Notes: generated from the letters alone by a model not told the origin. A stretch of 49,625 nucleotides of DNA from Bacteroidaceae bacterium (GCA_030843315.1 JAUUPT010000027.1:1-49625); one strand, 5' to 3'. Positions 32,735 to 43,089 are shown, counted from the stretch's first letter. Program-made: numbers and translations.

Positions 32735-32769
32735 ATTAAGGTAAAACATCGGATCAAGATTCAAACAAC

Positions 32770-35700
32770 ATGTGTATCAAAACTATTAAATCATGGCTCG
32801 CAAGCGCATTGTTCGTATTGTTTGCCAGTGGTGCCCCAGGGTTTGTAAGTGGAGGTGGCAACATCGCCATAGCACAAACACAGTACATCACAGGTACGGT
32901 TGTAGATGATTTTGGCGAACCGGTTATCGGCGCCAACATCCGCGTAAAAGGTACTACTCAGGGAACGATTACCGATATCGACGGTAAGTTTTCCTTGGAT
33001 GTAACTCCAGGTCAAACCATTGAAGTCAGCTTTGTGGGTTTTTCCACCCAGACGGTGGCGGCTGCTTCGGGTATGAAAATCATTCTTAAGGAAGACGCAC
33101 AGTCGCTGGACGACGTAGTGGTTGTGGGCTATGGCGTACAGAAAAAGAAACTTGTCACCGGTGCCACGGTGCAGGTGAAAGGCGATGACATTCAGAAACT
33201 CTCCACCACCTCGGCATTGACTGCCATGCAGAGCCAGTCTCCCGGTGTCACCATTATGCAAAATAATGGTCAGGCAGGCGAAGGCTTCAAGGTGAACATC
33301 CGCGGTTTGGGTACTACGGGTAATTCGGACCCGTTGTACGTAATCGACGGCGTTGCCGGCGGTAACCTGAACGACCTGAATCCCGCCGACATCGAATCCA
33401 TCGATGTGCTGAAAGATGCCGCTTCTGCAGCCATCTACGGTGCCCGTGCCGCCAACGGTGTAATTCTTGTTACCACCAAGCAGGGCAAGACCGGCAAGCT
33501 GCAAATATCCTACGACGGATACTACGGTCAACAATACTTATATAAGGCTCCCGACGTTCTGAATGCCCAGGAATACATCTACAGCCGTCAGCTTCGCGAG
33601 TTCAACGGCGGTGCTGCCGTGCCCGAGTGGCAGGCAAAGCTCCCCGCAGCCATCTACGAAAGCCTCTTCGACGCGGACGGAAACGTGAAGAAAAACGGTT
33701 GGAAGGGAACGAACTGGATTGACGAGTCCTATCACAAAGGCGCCGTAACCCAGAACCACTCCGTCAACCTGGTAGGCGGTTCCGACGTATCGAAGTTCTC
33801 CTTCGGCTTCTCCTACACCGGGCAAGACGGTATCTTGGGCGGTGAAAACCAGTCGCAATTCGGTCGCTACAACATCCGCCTGAATTCCTCGCACACCCTG
33901 CTCCGCTCCAAGAACAACTCCTATAATGTGATTACCATAGGCGAGAACGTGAACATCGGACATGGCAGCAAGACAGGTATCTCCCAGGGAAGCATGTATT
34001 GGAACAACGTACACGATTTGTTGAATGCCAACCCGTTGCTCCCCGTTCGCGATGCCAACGGAAACTACTACACCAACGCCGAAATGTCGGCCGACGGATG
34101 GACACTGGGTGCCTCCATCAACCCGCTGGCCATTGCCAATACCACCAGCCAAGGATTGAACGAAAGCCACAACTGGAACGTGAACACCAGCGCCTACCTG
34201 GAAATACAGCCCATACGAAACTTGATTTACAAGTCACAGTTCAGCTACCGCTTTGGCAACAGCTCTTATCGTGCCATGACCAGAGTCCACAGCTCAGGTA
34301 CAAACGTAGCCACTCAGGACAACGCCTCCCAATCTATGGATTCCTGGTCGAACATCTCATTCGAAAACACCTTGAGTTACAAACTTGGCATCGATAAGCA
34401 CAACATCGATGTCGTAGTGGGTCAGACCATCGAACAAAACAAGTTCGGCGAACACCTGGAAGCCAGTGGCAACAACCTGCTTTTCGGTGACAGTTGGAAC
34501 CATGCATACCTGGACAATGCGCAAATCAAGAAACTGGCGGATGTCAACGTAGGCGGTCATCCCGCAAACGACAGCTCCCTGGCCTCCTTCTTCGGACGTG
34601 TTAACTACAACTTCAACGAAAAATACATGTTGCAAGCTACAGTTCGCGCCGACGGTTCTTCAAACTTTGCCAGAGGCCATCGCTGGGGTATCTTCCCCTC
34701 CGCATCGGCAGGTTGGGTATTGACCAACGAAGCATTCATGGAATCTGTCAGAGGCTGGATGGACTTCCTCAAAATCCGTGCATCCTGGGGACAGAACGGT
34801 AACTGTAATATCCCCAACTTCCAATACCTGACACAAGTGGGATTCAATATTTCCGACGCCTACTTCTTCGGCAAGGGTAACCACGAAGAAGCCACCACCG
34901 GCGGTTCGTTCAACGTACTGGGCAACCCCGAACTGACTTGGGAGACTTCCGAGCAGTTGAACATCGGTATCGACGCCCGCTTCCTGGACAGTCGTTTGGG
35001 AGTGACCTTCGACTGGTATAAGAAAACCACAAAAGACTGGCTGGTGCGCGCTCCGATTTTGGGCGTATATGGTATCGGCGCTCCCTACATCAACGGTGGT
35101 GACGTGGAGAACAAGGGTATCGAACTCTCTCTCAGTTGGAACGACCAACTCAATAATGGTCTGCGCTACGGCATTACCGCCAACATGTCCTACAACAAGA
35201 ACGAAGTGACCAAGCTGGCCAACGCCGAAGGCATCATCCACGGCCCCGGAGCCGTTTGGCACCAGCTCGAAGGCGAAGTCTACCGTGCACAGGTAGGCCA
35301 GCCCATCGGTTTCTTCTACGGTTACGACACGAAAGGCGTGTTCCAGAACGGCGAACAGATTCGCCAGTTCTCCGAGAAGTACGAGGACAAAGTTCATGGT
35401 GGAAACGACAAGCTGAAACCGGGTGACCTCATCTACCGCGACGTGAACGGTGACGGTGTAATCGATGACAATGACCGCACCATGATTGGCGATCCTCACC
35501 CCAATGTAACCATGGGGTTGAACCTCAACCTCGCCTACAAGGGCTTCGACTTCTCTGTAACCGGTGCGGGAGCCTTCGGACAACAGATTCTCCGCACTTG
35601 GGCAAACCAGGACTTCCTTACGGAGAACCTCAATAAGAAGATTGTCTATGGTTCTTGGAAGGGTGAAGGCACCAGCAATAAGCTTCCTCTCTTCGATGGT

Positions 35701-35997
35701 TTCGACACTCCGAACTGGAAAAATATGTCGGCAGCCATGCTCGAAGACGGCGACTACTTCAAGATTCAGAACGTGACTATCGGTTACGACTTCAAACGTC
35801 TGTGGAAGTCTTGTCCGCTCCAGCAGCTCCGGGTTTATGTGGCAGCCAACAACCTTTATACCTTTACCGGCTACACCGGTATGGATCCGGAAGTCGCCTC
35901 CAGCGGTGGAACGAGCGACTCTTGGGCAGCCGGTATAGATACGGGCGTTTATCCCTCACCCCGCACCTATTTGGTTGGTGTAAATCTTAAGTTCTAA
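32770..35997 (+). CDS. SusC/RagA family TonB-linked outer-membrane transporter
   Basis: A 1075-residue outer-membrane channel that imports oligosaccharides with energy from TonB. The N-terminus is a long signal peptide (cleavage likely near AIAQTQ), followed by a carboxypeptidase-regulatory-like domain (about residues 40-115: ITGTVVDDFGEPVIGANIRV, then KGTTQGT). The TonB-box/plug region follows (LDDVVVVGYGVQKKKLVTGA), then a plug with DPLYVIDGVAGG and a barrel ending in aromatic-rich YLVGVNLKF. It pairs with the SusD-like protein 21 bases downstream. No extra domain or truncation was seen. Confidence 0.97.
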   Translation: MCIKTIKSWLASALFVLFASGAPGFVSGGGNIAIAQTQYITGTVVDDFGEPVIGANIRVKGTTQGTITDIDGKFSLDVTPGQTIEVSFVGFSTQTVAAASGMKIILKEDAQSLDDVVVVGYGVQKKKLVTGATVQVKGDDIQKLSTTSALTAMQSQSPGVTIMQNNGQAGEGFKVNIRGLGTTGNSDPLYVIDGVAGGNLNDLNPADIESIDVLKDAASAAIYGARAANGVILVTTKQGKTGKLQISYDGYYGQQYLYKAPDVLNAQEYIYSRQLREFNGGAAVPEWQAKLPAAIYESLFDADGNVKKNGWKGTNWIDESYHKGAVTQNHSVNLVGGSDVSKFSFGFSYTGQDGILGGENQSQFGRYNIRLNSSHTLLRSKNNSYNVITIGENVNIGHGSKTGISQGSMYWNNVHDLLNANPLLPVRDANGNYYTNAEMSADGWTLGASINPLAIANTTSQGLNESHNWNVNTSAYLEIQPIRNLIYKSQFSYRFGNSSYRAMTRVHSSGTNVATQDNASQSMDSWSNISFENTLSYKLGIDKHNIDVVVGQTIEQNKFGEHLEASGNNLLFGDSWNHAYLDNAQIKKLADVNVGGHPANDSSLASFFGRVNYNFNEKYMLQATVRADGSSNFARGHRWGIFPSASAGWVLTNEAFMESVRGWMDFLKIRASWGQNGNCNIPNFQYLTQVGFNISDAYFFGKGNHEEATTGGSFNVLGNPELTWETSEQLNIGIDARFLDSRLGVTFDWYKKTTKDWLVRAPILGVYGIGAPYINGGDVENKGIELSLSWNDQLNNGLRYGITANMSYNKNEVTKLANAEGIIHGPGAVWHQLEGEVYRAQVGQPIGFFYGYDTKGVFQNGEQIRQFSEKYEDKVHGGNDKLKPGDLIYRDVNGDGVIDDNDRTMIGDPHPNVTMGLNLNLAYKGFDFSVTGAGAFGQQILRTWANQDFLTENLNKKIVYGSWKGEGTSNKLPLFDGFDTPNWKNMSAAMLEDGDYFKIQNVTIGYDFKRLWKSCPLQQLRVYVAANNLYTFTGYTGMDPEVASSGGTSDSWAAGIDTGVYPSPRTYLVGVNLKF

Positions 35998-36018
35998 TCA
36001 CCTTAATATATTAGTAAT

Positions 36019-37773
36019 ATGAAATTCAATAAATTATTCATACTCGGGATTGCATCCATGCTCACCTTCTCCGGTTGCGATGACTTCCTCGACTCGCAGG
36101 ACTATACTGGTAAAAACAGTACCAACTTCCCGACAACGACCGATGACGTTAACAAAATGGTAGCTGCCGTTTACAAGTCAACCTTCTACGGTCCCTTTCA
36201 GGGCAACAACCTTGAACAGTATTTCTCAATAGCAAACATCATGTCGGATGATATGTTTGGCGGTGCTGGACTCGGCGACCCCTGGTGGCAAGGTATTGAC
36301 CACCTGATGTATGCCCAAACCAATCAAATGCAAGATTTGTGGACATATTCTTATGAGGCAATTGCCCGTGCCAACTCCGCTTTGTCCGTGGTAGACAACA
36401 TTCCGGATGAAGAGACACGCAACCAGACTAAAGGGGAACTCCTTTTCATGCGCGCTTATAATTACTACAACCTGGTGTTGGCCTTCAATAATGTCCCAAT
36501 CATTGAAAAAGCTCCGGAGACGGTGGCAGAAGCACAGACTGTCCCCGAACAACGCGAGGGCAAGGAAGTCCTGAAACTGATTGCCGACGACCTCTATGAA
36601 GCCTGCGAGTGCATGCCGAGCTACCCATACGACGGCTGGAGCAAACTGGCATTCGGTAAGGTGACCCGTTGGGCGGCAGAAACCCTGCTGGCACGTGCCT
36701 TCCTTTTCTACACAGGCTTCTATGGCGAATCGGAGATGCCCAAGACAGAAGGTTCCATCAACAAGCAATATGTAGTTGAGAAGCTGGACGATTGCATCAA
36801 GAATTCCGGTCACGACCTTTTGCCTGACTACCGCTCACTTTGGGCCTATTCGAACGAATACACTGCTAAAGATTACGACTTCGTAAATGACATGATTAGT
36901 GCAGGTACCTGCTATGAGGAAGGCAACAAGGAAGTGCTCCTTGCCATCAACTTCCAGTATCAACCGGCATGGTCCAACAATCTCCACCTGACCAACCAAT
37001 ATGGTCTGTTCTTCGGCATCCGTTCAGACAACAACAATGCGGATGATGAGCGTTACTATGCGGGCACAGCTACCTCCGTTTATCCGTTCAGCACCGGCTG
37101 GGGTTGCGGTACCGTGGCAACAAACCTCGTGTCGGACTGGAAGAACATCGAACCCGGTGACCCACGCTTCGAAGCTTCCGTCCTTGATATGAAAAACTTG
37201 GATCCCGGGACCTTCTCCGATGCTTGCGAACTTACCATGTATCACAACAAGAAGCTTCCTTCCATACGTTCGACGGGTGGTAAAAGGCTTTCATGGTCGC
37301 TCGACGCAATGGGTGCTGACCCGACTGAAACCGGTAACTACCAGGCTTCCAACTGTACGCCTCTTACCATCTACCGTTTTGCCGATGTGCTTCTGATGTA
37401 CTCCGAGCTGACACAAGATGCCGCTACGCTGAACCGTGTACGCAGTCGTGCCGGGTTGCCCGCCGTGGCCTATAGTGACGAAGCCTTGCGCAACGAGCGC
37501 CGCTGGGAGCTGGCATTCGAAGGAAGCCGTTGGGACGACTTGCGCCGTTGGGGCATTGCCGCTGACGCCCTTGCCAAGCAAGCAGGTCAGGTGATGTACA
37601 ATTGCGGCAAGCCGACCACTATGCCCGAAGCCGGTGGTGGTTACAGACAACGTTATAACGAAACTAAGGGTTTCTATCGCATTCCGAAGTCCCAAATCGA
37701 CCTTTCGGGCGGCAAATACAAGCAAAACTCCGGATGGGAAGACGATACCAAGACTCAATTTGCAGGTTATTAA
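36019..37773 (+). CDS. SusD/RagB family glycan-binding lipoprotein
   Basis: A 584-residue surface lipoprotein. The lipobox is LTFSGC and the mature N-terminus CDDFLDS has acidic residues after the cysteine, which fits export to the cell surface. The TPR-like helical core begins near RANSALSVVDNIPDEETRNQ and includes FMRAYNYYNLVLAFNNVPII; the C-terminus has the family ending (NERRWELAFEGSRWDDLRRW and RIPKSQIDL). It caps the SusC channel and delivers glycan. Co-transcribed with susC. Confidence 0.97.
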   Translation: MKFNKLFILGIASMLTFSGCDDFLDSQDYTGKNSTNFPTTTDDVNKMVAAVYKSTFYGPFQGNNLEQYFSIANIMSDDMFGGAGLGDPWWQGIDHLMYAQTNQMQDLWTYSYEAIARANSALSVVDNIPDEETRNQTKGELLFMRAYNYYNLVLAFNNVPIIEKAPETVAEAQTVPEQREGKEVLKLIADDLYEACECMPSYPYDGWSKLAFGKVTRWAAETLLARAFLFYTGFYGESEMPKTEGSINKQYVVEKLDDCIKNSGHDLLPDYRSLWAYSNEYTAKDYDFVNDMISAGTCYEEGNKEVLLAINFQYQPAWSNNLHLTNQYGLFFGIRSDNNNADDERYYAGTATSVYPFSTGWGCGTVATNLVSDWKNIEPGDPRFEASVLDMKNLDPGTFSDACELTMYHNKKLPSIRSTGGKRLSWSLDAMGADPTETGNYQASNCTPLTIYRFADVLLMYSELTQDAATLNRVRSRAGLPAVAYSDEALRNERRWELAFEGSRWDDLRRWGIAADALAKQAGQVMYNCGKPTTMPEAGGGYRQRYNETKGFYRIPKSQIDLSGGKYKQNSGWEDDTKTQFAGY

Positions 37774-37792
37774 TTCTTAATAGGTAGATAAT

Positions 37793-38503
37793 ATGAAAAA
37801 GATAATGCTATCATTGGCAACTGTATTGGCTTTAACATTCACCGCTTGTGACCCTGTTGAGGATTTTACAAAGAATACGGCTTCCAATCATTCAGAAGAA
37901 CAAATCGATGCCACCCTCGTACAGAATGGTGGCGACAACCTTGTAGAGGTGACTGTACACAGCAATGCCACCGCTCAAATATCGAACGGCAAGCAGACTT
38001 TCAAGGCCAACTATGCCAAAGTGGTGATGCGCGAATTGGGCGAGAACTTCATCTACGTCAAGCTTTTCAACGCCAACGGTTCCATTACCGAACGTCAGTA
38101 TCCCGTCGAAGTTACCAACATGAAGTATGAGTTGCCGGTTCTTGAAACCATCATCTGGCAGGGCGAACAGTCTTGCGGCGGTTGGGACGGAGCCGGTCTC
38201 CGCTTCAGCGACACCGAAGGTAAGGGACTACCGAGTTTGAGCGATGACACTTACGACTGGATGGTAGGCAAGACACTGAGCCTGGACATCGCCGCCGTGA
38301 ATGGCGATGGTACTACTATCCGCGTGACAAACGGGCACTGGAGCAAAGATTATGTTTCTGACACCCCTGTCACTCCCGGAAAGTTCCAGTTTGAATTCAC
38401 TCAGGAAATGTGCGACCAATGTAAGAAGGGTGGTGAAGGTAGAGACCTGTTGTTCGTAAGTAACAACGGCCTTACTATCACCAAGTTCTACTTCGAACTG
38501 TAA
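37793..38503 (+). CDS. Surface lipoprotein of the SusCD operon, probable glycan-binding protein
   Basis: A 236-residue lipoprotein (lipobox TFTAC; mature start CDPVEDF with acidic residues, so probably surface-exposed). It has an N-terminal Ig-like beta region and a C-terminal beta-sandwich with IIWQGEQSCGGWDGAGLRF. The position directly after susD (19 bases) is that of SusE/SGBP genes, which bind the polysaccharide. I do not recognise the exact family. Likely the third gene of the susC operon. Confidence 0.8.
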   Translation: MKKIMLSLATVLALTFTACDPVEDFTKNTASNHSEEQIDATLVQNGGDNLVEVTVHSNATAQISNGKQTFKANYAKVVMRELGENFIYVKLFNANGSITERQYPVEVTNMKYELPVLETIIWQGEQSCGGWDGAGLRFSDTEGKGLPSLSDDTYDWMVGKTLSLDIAAVNGDGTTIRVTNGHWSKDYVSDTPVTPGKFQFEFTQEMCDQCKKGGEGRDLLFVSNNGLTITKFYFEL

Positions 38504-38557
38504 CACAGTTCCTACCCTCTAAGAGGAGGAAACTCTGGCAGAATAGACATATTGATA

Positions 38558-38600
38558 CTTGCCTTTTGCACCGTCCTGCGGGGCGGTCGCAAAAGGCAAG
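38558..38600 (+). terminator. Strong hairpin after the susC-susD-lipoprotein unit
   Basis: CTTGCCTTTTGC (38558-38569) and GCAAAAGGCAAG (38589-38600) form a perfect 12-base stem, extended by ACCG (38570-38573) with CGGT (38584-38587). There is no long T-run, so it may terminate or stabilise the upstream transcript. Confidence 0.6.
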
Positions 38601-38667
38601 TTATCTACACTGAAAGCGCCGTTTTAGCCTGCTTTAGAACATAAATGTAATACCAGCAGTAGATTTT

Positions 38668-38692
38668 GTTACATACGGGAAAGATATGTAAC
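38668..38692 (+). promoter_or_regulatory. Candidate regulator-binding dyad upstream of GH115
   Basis: GTTACATA (38668-38675) and TATGTAAC (38685-38692) are perfect inverted repeats 9 bases apart. The right half continues as TATGTAACGTCAG, close to TATGTAACGCCAG found before susC. Confidence 0.6.
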
Positions 38693-38745
38693 GTCAGTAC
38701 GTGAAACAAGAAACATCCCGTATAGTCCTTTAATCCGTAATTGGC

Positions 38746-38753
38746 TAAATTTG
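38746..38753 (+). promoter_or_regulatory. -7 box for the GH115 operon
   Basis: TAAATTTG matches TAnnTTTG, 51 bases before the ATG at 38804. No standard -33 element, which again fits activator-dependent transcription. Confidence 0.55.
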
Positions 38754-38803
38754 CATAGGATGAAAAACAATGTATAACAATATTAATCAATTTGTCTAAT
38801 ACC

Positions 38804-41293
38804 ATGAATATAAAAACTTTTCTGTGCAGCCTGTTTCTTGGATTACTGTTGACGTGCAAACCTGTCATAGCAGCAGATACTTTTGTTTCTACGAACGAAC
38901 AGGGATTCCTGTGGATACAACCGGATAAAGCCTATCCGATACTTACGGATAAGAATGAGTATAAAGGGGTGCTTCGTGCCATTAACAACCTGCAAACCGA
39001 TGCTCAGAAGGTGACCGGTGTCAGACCTGAAATAAAGTATGCATGCGAAGGACTGACCAAATGCATTATCATAGGCTCCATCGAAGAGAATGCATGGATT
39101 AAGGAGCTGATAAGCCAGGGGGCGATTGATGCAAATGCATTGAAAGGCAAGCGGGAGAAATATATCATACAGACCGTAAAGTCTCCTTTTAAAGACAGCA
39201 GTATCGAAGAAGCTGTTGTGATTGCCGGTAGCGACAAGAGAGGTGCTATTTATGGTATCTATGAACTGTCTTCCCAAATGGGAGTCTCTCCGTGGTACTA
39301 CTGGGCAGATGTCCCCGTAGCAAAACATAAAAGCATTTCAATCCTTCCGGGTGTTTACACGGATGGCGAACCTGCCGTAGAACTTCGCGGTATCTTCCTG
39401 AATGACGAATGGCCGTCGCTGGGCAACTGGGCACAAGAGACCTTTGGAGGCTTCAACAGCCGTTTCTATGAGACCGTATTCGAATTGGTACTCCGCCTGA
39501 AAGGAAACTTCATGTGGCCTGCTATGTGGAACAGCGCCTTTTACGACGACGATGCGCAAAACGGAATACTGGCCGACGAAATGGGTATCGTAATGGGAAC
39601 TTCCCACCACGAACCGATGGGGCTGGCTCAACAAGACTGGAAACGCCGTGGAACGGGTGCCTGGGATTATACTAAGAACGGTGCCGTACTCCGCGACTTC
39701 TGGACGAAAGGTATGGAACGCTGCAAGGACTGGGAGAAAATAATCACCGTAGGCATGCGTGGCGATGGCGACGAGCCGATGAGCGAGAATGCCAATATCT
39801 CCCTGTTGCAGAACATCGTCAAAGACCAGCGCAAGATTATCACTAAAGTCACCGGTAAGAAGGCTTCCGAAACCCCGCAAGTATGGGCACTCTATAAAGA
39901 GGTGCAGGACTATTACGACAAAGGGATGCGCGTTCCTGACGACGTTACCTTATTACTCTGTGACGACAACTGGGGCAATGTGCGAAAACTGCCTTCACTC
40001 TCGGCAAAGCCACGAAAGGGTGGTTACGGTATGTACTACCACTTCGACTATGTAGGCGGTCCCCGTAACTCCAAATGGGTCAACATATCCCAGGTACAAC
40101 GGGTATGGGAACAAATGAATCTGACTTACGAATATGGTGTCAAGAAACTGTGGATAGTCAATGTTGGCGACTTGAAGCCGATGGAATACCCCATTACCTT
40201 CTTCCTCGACATGGCATGGAACCCGAAGCGCTTTAATGAAAACAACCTGTTGCAACATACGATAGACTTCTGCAAGCAGCAGTTCGGTCCCGAATATGCT
40301 CAGGAAGCTGCCCGTCTCATCAATACCTATACGAAGTATAACCGCAGAGTCACTCCGGAAACACTGGATGAAAATACCTATAGCCTGGAAAATTACAACG
40401 AGTGGCAACGGGTGAAAGACGACTATGTCGCTTTGAGTCTGGATGCTTTGAAACTGTATTACCTGATGCCCGAAGCCTGTCGCGATGCTTACGACCAACT
40501 GGTACTCTTCCCTATACAAGCCTGTGCCAACCTGTACGAAATGTATTATGCAGTAGCCAAGAACCATCAACTGGCAGCCCAGGGAAATCCTGAAGCCAAC
40601 GAATGGGCGCAGAAAGTGAAAGAATGCTACGAACGCGACTCCATACTGACCTATCAGTACCACCATGTGATGAGCAGCGGCAAATGGAACCATATCATGG
40701 ATCAGACGCACATTGGATATAAGATTTGGCAGCAGCCCGAACACCAGGTGATGCCCGCCGTTAAGGAAGTAGCCGTACCGGCAAAGAAACCTGCCGTATT
40801 TACTGAAAAGGATGGAGCTATATCCATTGAAGCCGAACACTATGCCCGCCGTTCGGAGGGTGAAAAAGCCCGTTGGATTGTTATCCCCGACATGGGACAT
40901 ACCTTGTCTGCCATTACGACGATGCCCTGCACCGAACAGCCGGATGAAAATCTGTATGTAGAGTATGACGTCGATGTTGCTACTGTCGGAGAAGCTAAAG
41001 TAATCATTCGCCTTTCTCCTACGCTTAATTTCAATGATAAAGGGCTCCGGTATGCTATCAGCATCGATGGAGAAGATGAAAAGGTGATTAACTTCAACGG
41101 ACATTATAATGGCGAGTTGGGACTGTGGCAGAAAGACCACATGATAAACAGCTCTACCACCTGCAACTTTAAGCAGGCAGGAAGACATAAATTGCGCTTC
41201 CGCCCCTTAGATCCGGGAATTGTTTTGCAGAAGATTATGATAGACTTCGGAGGGTTGAAGCCTTCATATTTGGGAGCTCCGGAGAGCAAGTAA
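38804..41293 (+). CDS. GH115 alpha-glucuronidase
   Basis: An 829-residue exported enzyme that removes (4-O-methyl) glucuronic acid from xylan and xylo-oligosaccharides. The signal peptide ends near KPVIAAD. GH115 stretches are clear: GIYELSSQMGVSPWYYWADV, ELRGIFLNDEWPSLGNWAQE, LKGNFMWPAMWNSAFYDDD, MGTSHHEPM and LLCDDNWGNVRKLP. A C-terminal beta-sandwich domain of this family follows from about residue 670. ATG at 38804 is preferred over an in-frame TTG at 38792. It heads the enzyme half of the locus. Confidence 0.93.
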   Translation: MNIKTFLCSLFLGLLLTCKPVIAADTFVSTNEQGFLWIQPDKAYPILTDKNEYKGVLRAINNLQTDAQKVTGVRPEIKYACEGLTKCIIIGSIEENAWIKELISQGAIDANALKGKREKYIIQTVKSPFKDSSIEEAVVIAGSDKRGAIYGIYELSSQMGVSPWYYWADVPVAKHKSISILPGVYTDGEPAVELRGIFLNDEWPSLGNWAQETFGGFNSRFYETVFELVLRLKGNFMWPAMWNSAFYDDDAQNGILADEMGIVMGTSHHEPMGLAQQDWKRRGTGAWDYTKNGAVLRDFWTKGMERCKDWEKIITVGMRGDGDEPMSENANISLLQNIVKDQRKIITKVTGKKASETPQVWALYKEVQDYYDKGMRVPDDVTLLLCDDNWGNVRKLPSLSAKPRKGGYGMYYHFDYVGGPRNSKWVNISQVQRVWEQMNLTYEYGVKKLWIVNVGDLKPMEYPITFFLDMAWNPKRFNENNLLQHTIDFCKQQFGPEYAQEAARLINTYTKYNRRVTPETLDENTYSLENYNEWQRVKDDYVALSLDALKLYYLMPEACRDAYDQLVLFPIQACANLYEMYYAVAKNHQLAAQGNPEANEWAQKVKECYERDSILTYQYHHVMSSGKWNHIMDQTHIGYKIWQQPEHQVMPAVKEVAVPAKKPAVFTEKDGAISIEAEHYARRSEGEKARWIVIPDMGHTLSAITTMPCTEQPDENLYVEYDVDVATVGEAKVIIRLSPTLNFNDKGLRYAISIDGEDEKVINFNGHYNGELGLWQKDHMINSSTTCNFKQAGRHKLRFRPLDPGIVLQKIMIDFGGLKPSYLGAPESK

Positions 41294-41324
41294 ATGATTG
41301 TTAGGTTTAATATAAAATAATATT

Positions 41325-43040
41325 ATGAAGAGGCTGATTTTATTACTTATACTATGTAGTTTGGCTGCAAAATATACTTTTGCCCAAAGAAGTTCCTTGC
41401 AGAAACAAGGTACGGCCACTCAACTTGTCGTAGACGGTAAGCCCTTCCTTATATTAGGTGGCGAACTGGGCAACTCGTCCGCTGCTTGTGTGCAAGACAT
41501 TGAACGCATCTTCCCGAAGTTGCAACGGATGGGACTGAACACGGTACTTGTACCGGCTTATTGGGACTTGATAGAGCCGGCCGAAGGAAACTTTGATTTC
41601 ACTCTGACCGATAAGGTGCTGCAACAGGCACGCAAGAATGATCTGAAGGTGATATTCCTGTGGTTTGGCGTCTGGAAGAACTCCATGAGTTGCTATGCCC
41701 CCTTATGGTTCAAAGAAAATTATAAGAAATATCCGCGGGCATATACGCAGAGCGGCAAGCCGCTCGAAATAGCCAGCGCTTTCTCCGAAGCCGTATTCGA
41801 AGCCGACAACCGTGCATTCTCCAAATGGATGCAGCACATAGCGACTGCCGACAAAGAAGAGGGCACCGTAATCATGATACAGATAGAGAACGAAATAGGT
41901 ATGCTGGAAAACGCACGCGACTATTCGCGTGAAGCCAGCAAGGCATTCAATGCTCCCGTACCCGCTGAGTTTATGAACTATCTGCAAGCGAACAAGAATA
42001 CTCTCCATCCGCAGATGCTGGAGAAATGGGGAAGCCAAGGCTACAAAAAGCAGGGTAACTGGCAGGAAGTATTCGGGGCAGATTTGTATACCGATGAAAT
42101 ATTCATGGCGTGGCACTATGCCAGGTTCGTAGAACGGCTGGCACAGACCGCCCGCTCCATCTATAACGTTCCGCTATACGTCAACGCTGCCATGAACAGC
42201 CGGGGACGCAAGCCGGGAGAGTATCCCTCGGCAGGCCCATTGGCCCATTTAATCGATGTATGGCATTGCGGAGCACCCGGTATCGACCTTCTTGCTCCCG
42301 ACTTGTACGACAATGGTTTCACCGGCTGGGTAGCAAAATACAAGCTGCACAATAACCCGCTTTTCATTCCTGAAATCCGCCTGTCGGACAATGACGGAGT
42401 CAGAGCTTTCTACATCTTCGGAGAACACGATGCTCTCGGTATAAGCCCCTTCTCCATCGAAGACGGTTCCGATGCTGCGAATGCACCCTTGGTACAAAGC
42501 TATGCCAAACTGAAAGAACTGATGCCCTTGATTACCAAGTATCAGGGCAAAGGAGTGATGAAAGGCCTTCTCTTCGACCAGGAGAACAAGGAGAGAATCA
42601 TTATAGATGAAGACCTGACCATCACCTGCCGCCACAACTTCACCTTGCCTTGGGACCCGCGTGCCACGAATGGTAGTGTATGGCCCGAAGGCGGTGGAAT
42701 CCTGTTGAAACTTGCCAGGAACGAATACCTCGTGGCAGGTAGCGGTCTCGTCGTTGAATTTGCCAAGACCACTGAAAAGAAGGCGGCCGAGGCAAAGACA
42801 TTGGGCGAAGATGGTTTTGCACAAAAGGGTGACGGAACCGATAAAGTAAAGAATGATAAGATGAAGTGGCAGGGAGCACGTTGCGGCATCGGCTCTGTAG
42901 ACGAAGTGCAAGTAATGGAAGACGGAAGCCTCGGCTATATACGCAGGCTGAATGGTGACCAGGACCATCAGGGACGCCATGTGCGTATCTCTGTGGGAGA
43001 GTGCAGCATCCTGCACGTGAAATTGTATGAGTATAAGTAA
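41325..43040 (+). CDS. GH35 beta-galactosidase-like enzyme (DUF5597 C-terminal)
   Basis: A 571-residue exported enzyme with signal peptide ending KYTFAQ. The TIM barrel opens LGGELGNSSAACVQDIERIF. E190 of IQIENEIG is the predicted acid/base and E350 of FIPEIRLSDN the predicted nucleophile. Related proteins are annotated as beta-galactosidases of GH35. In a xylan locus it may remove galactose from xylan side chains; that is inference. It follows GH115 by 31 bases. Confidence 0.85.
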   Translation: MKRLILLLILCSLAAKYTFAQRSSLQKQGTATQLVVDGKPFLILGGELGNSSAACVQDIERIFPKLQRMGLNTVLVPAYWDLIEPAEGNFDFTLTDKVLQQARKNDLKVIFLWFGVWKNSMSCYAPLWFKENYKKYPRAYTQSGKPLEIASAFSEAVFEADNRAFSKWMQHIATADKEEGTVIMIQIENEIGMLENARDYSREASKAFNAPVPAEFMNYLQANKNTLHPQMLEKWGSQGYKKQGNWQEVFGADLYTDEIFMAWHYARFVERLAQTARSIYNVPLYVNAAMNSRGRKPGEYPSAGPLAHLIDVWHCGAPGIDLLAPDLYDNGFTGWVAKYKLHNNPLFIPEIRLSDNDGVRAFYIFGEHDALGISPFSIEDGSDAANAPLVQSYAKLKELMPLITKYQGKGVMKGLLFDQENKERIIIDEDLTITCRHNFTLPWDPRATNGSVWPEGGGILLKLARNEYLVAGSGLVVEFAKTTEKKAAEAKTLGEDGFAQKGDGTDKVKNDKMKWQGARCGIGSVDEVQVMEDGSLGYIRRLNGDQDHQGRHVRISVGECSILHVKLYEYK

Positions 43041-43089
43041 ATAATAGATTTCTTGATATAGTATTAAAGATATAATGGAGATATAAGAG

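Larger units (their letters stand above)
32330..32769. other. Divergent regulatory region between HTCS and susC
   Basis: This 440-base gap contains the HTCS promoter, three GTAAC-type motifs (32395-32460), a plus-strand -7 box (32498-32505) and a leader of about 250 bases with two hairpins (32636-32699 and 32710-32734). No coding frame is supported. Confidence 0.75.
38504..38803. other. Intergenic region before GH115
   Basis: This 300-base gap contains a hairpin after the surface lipoprotein gene (38558-38600), a GTAAC dyad (38668-38692) and a -7 box (38746-38753). No coding frame is supported. The second half of the locus therefore probably has its own promoter. Confidence 0.65.
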
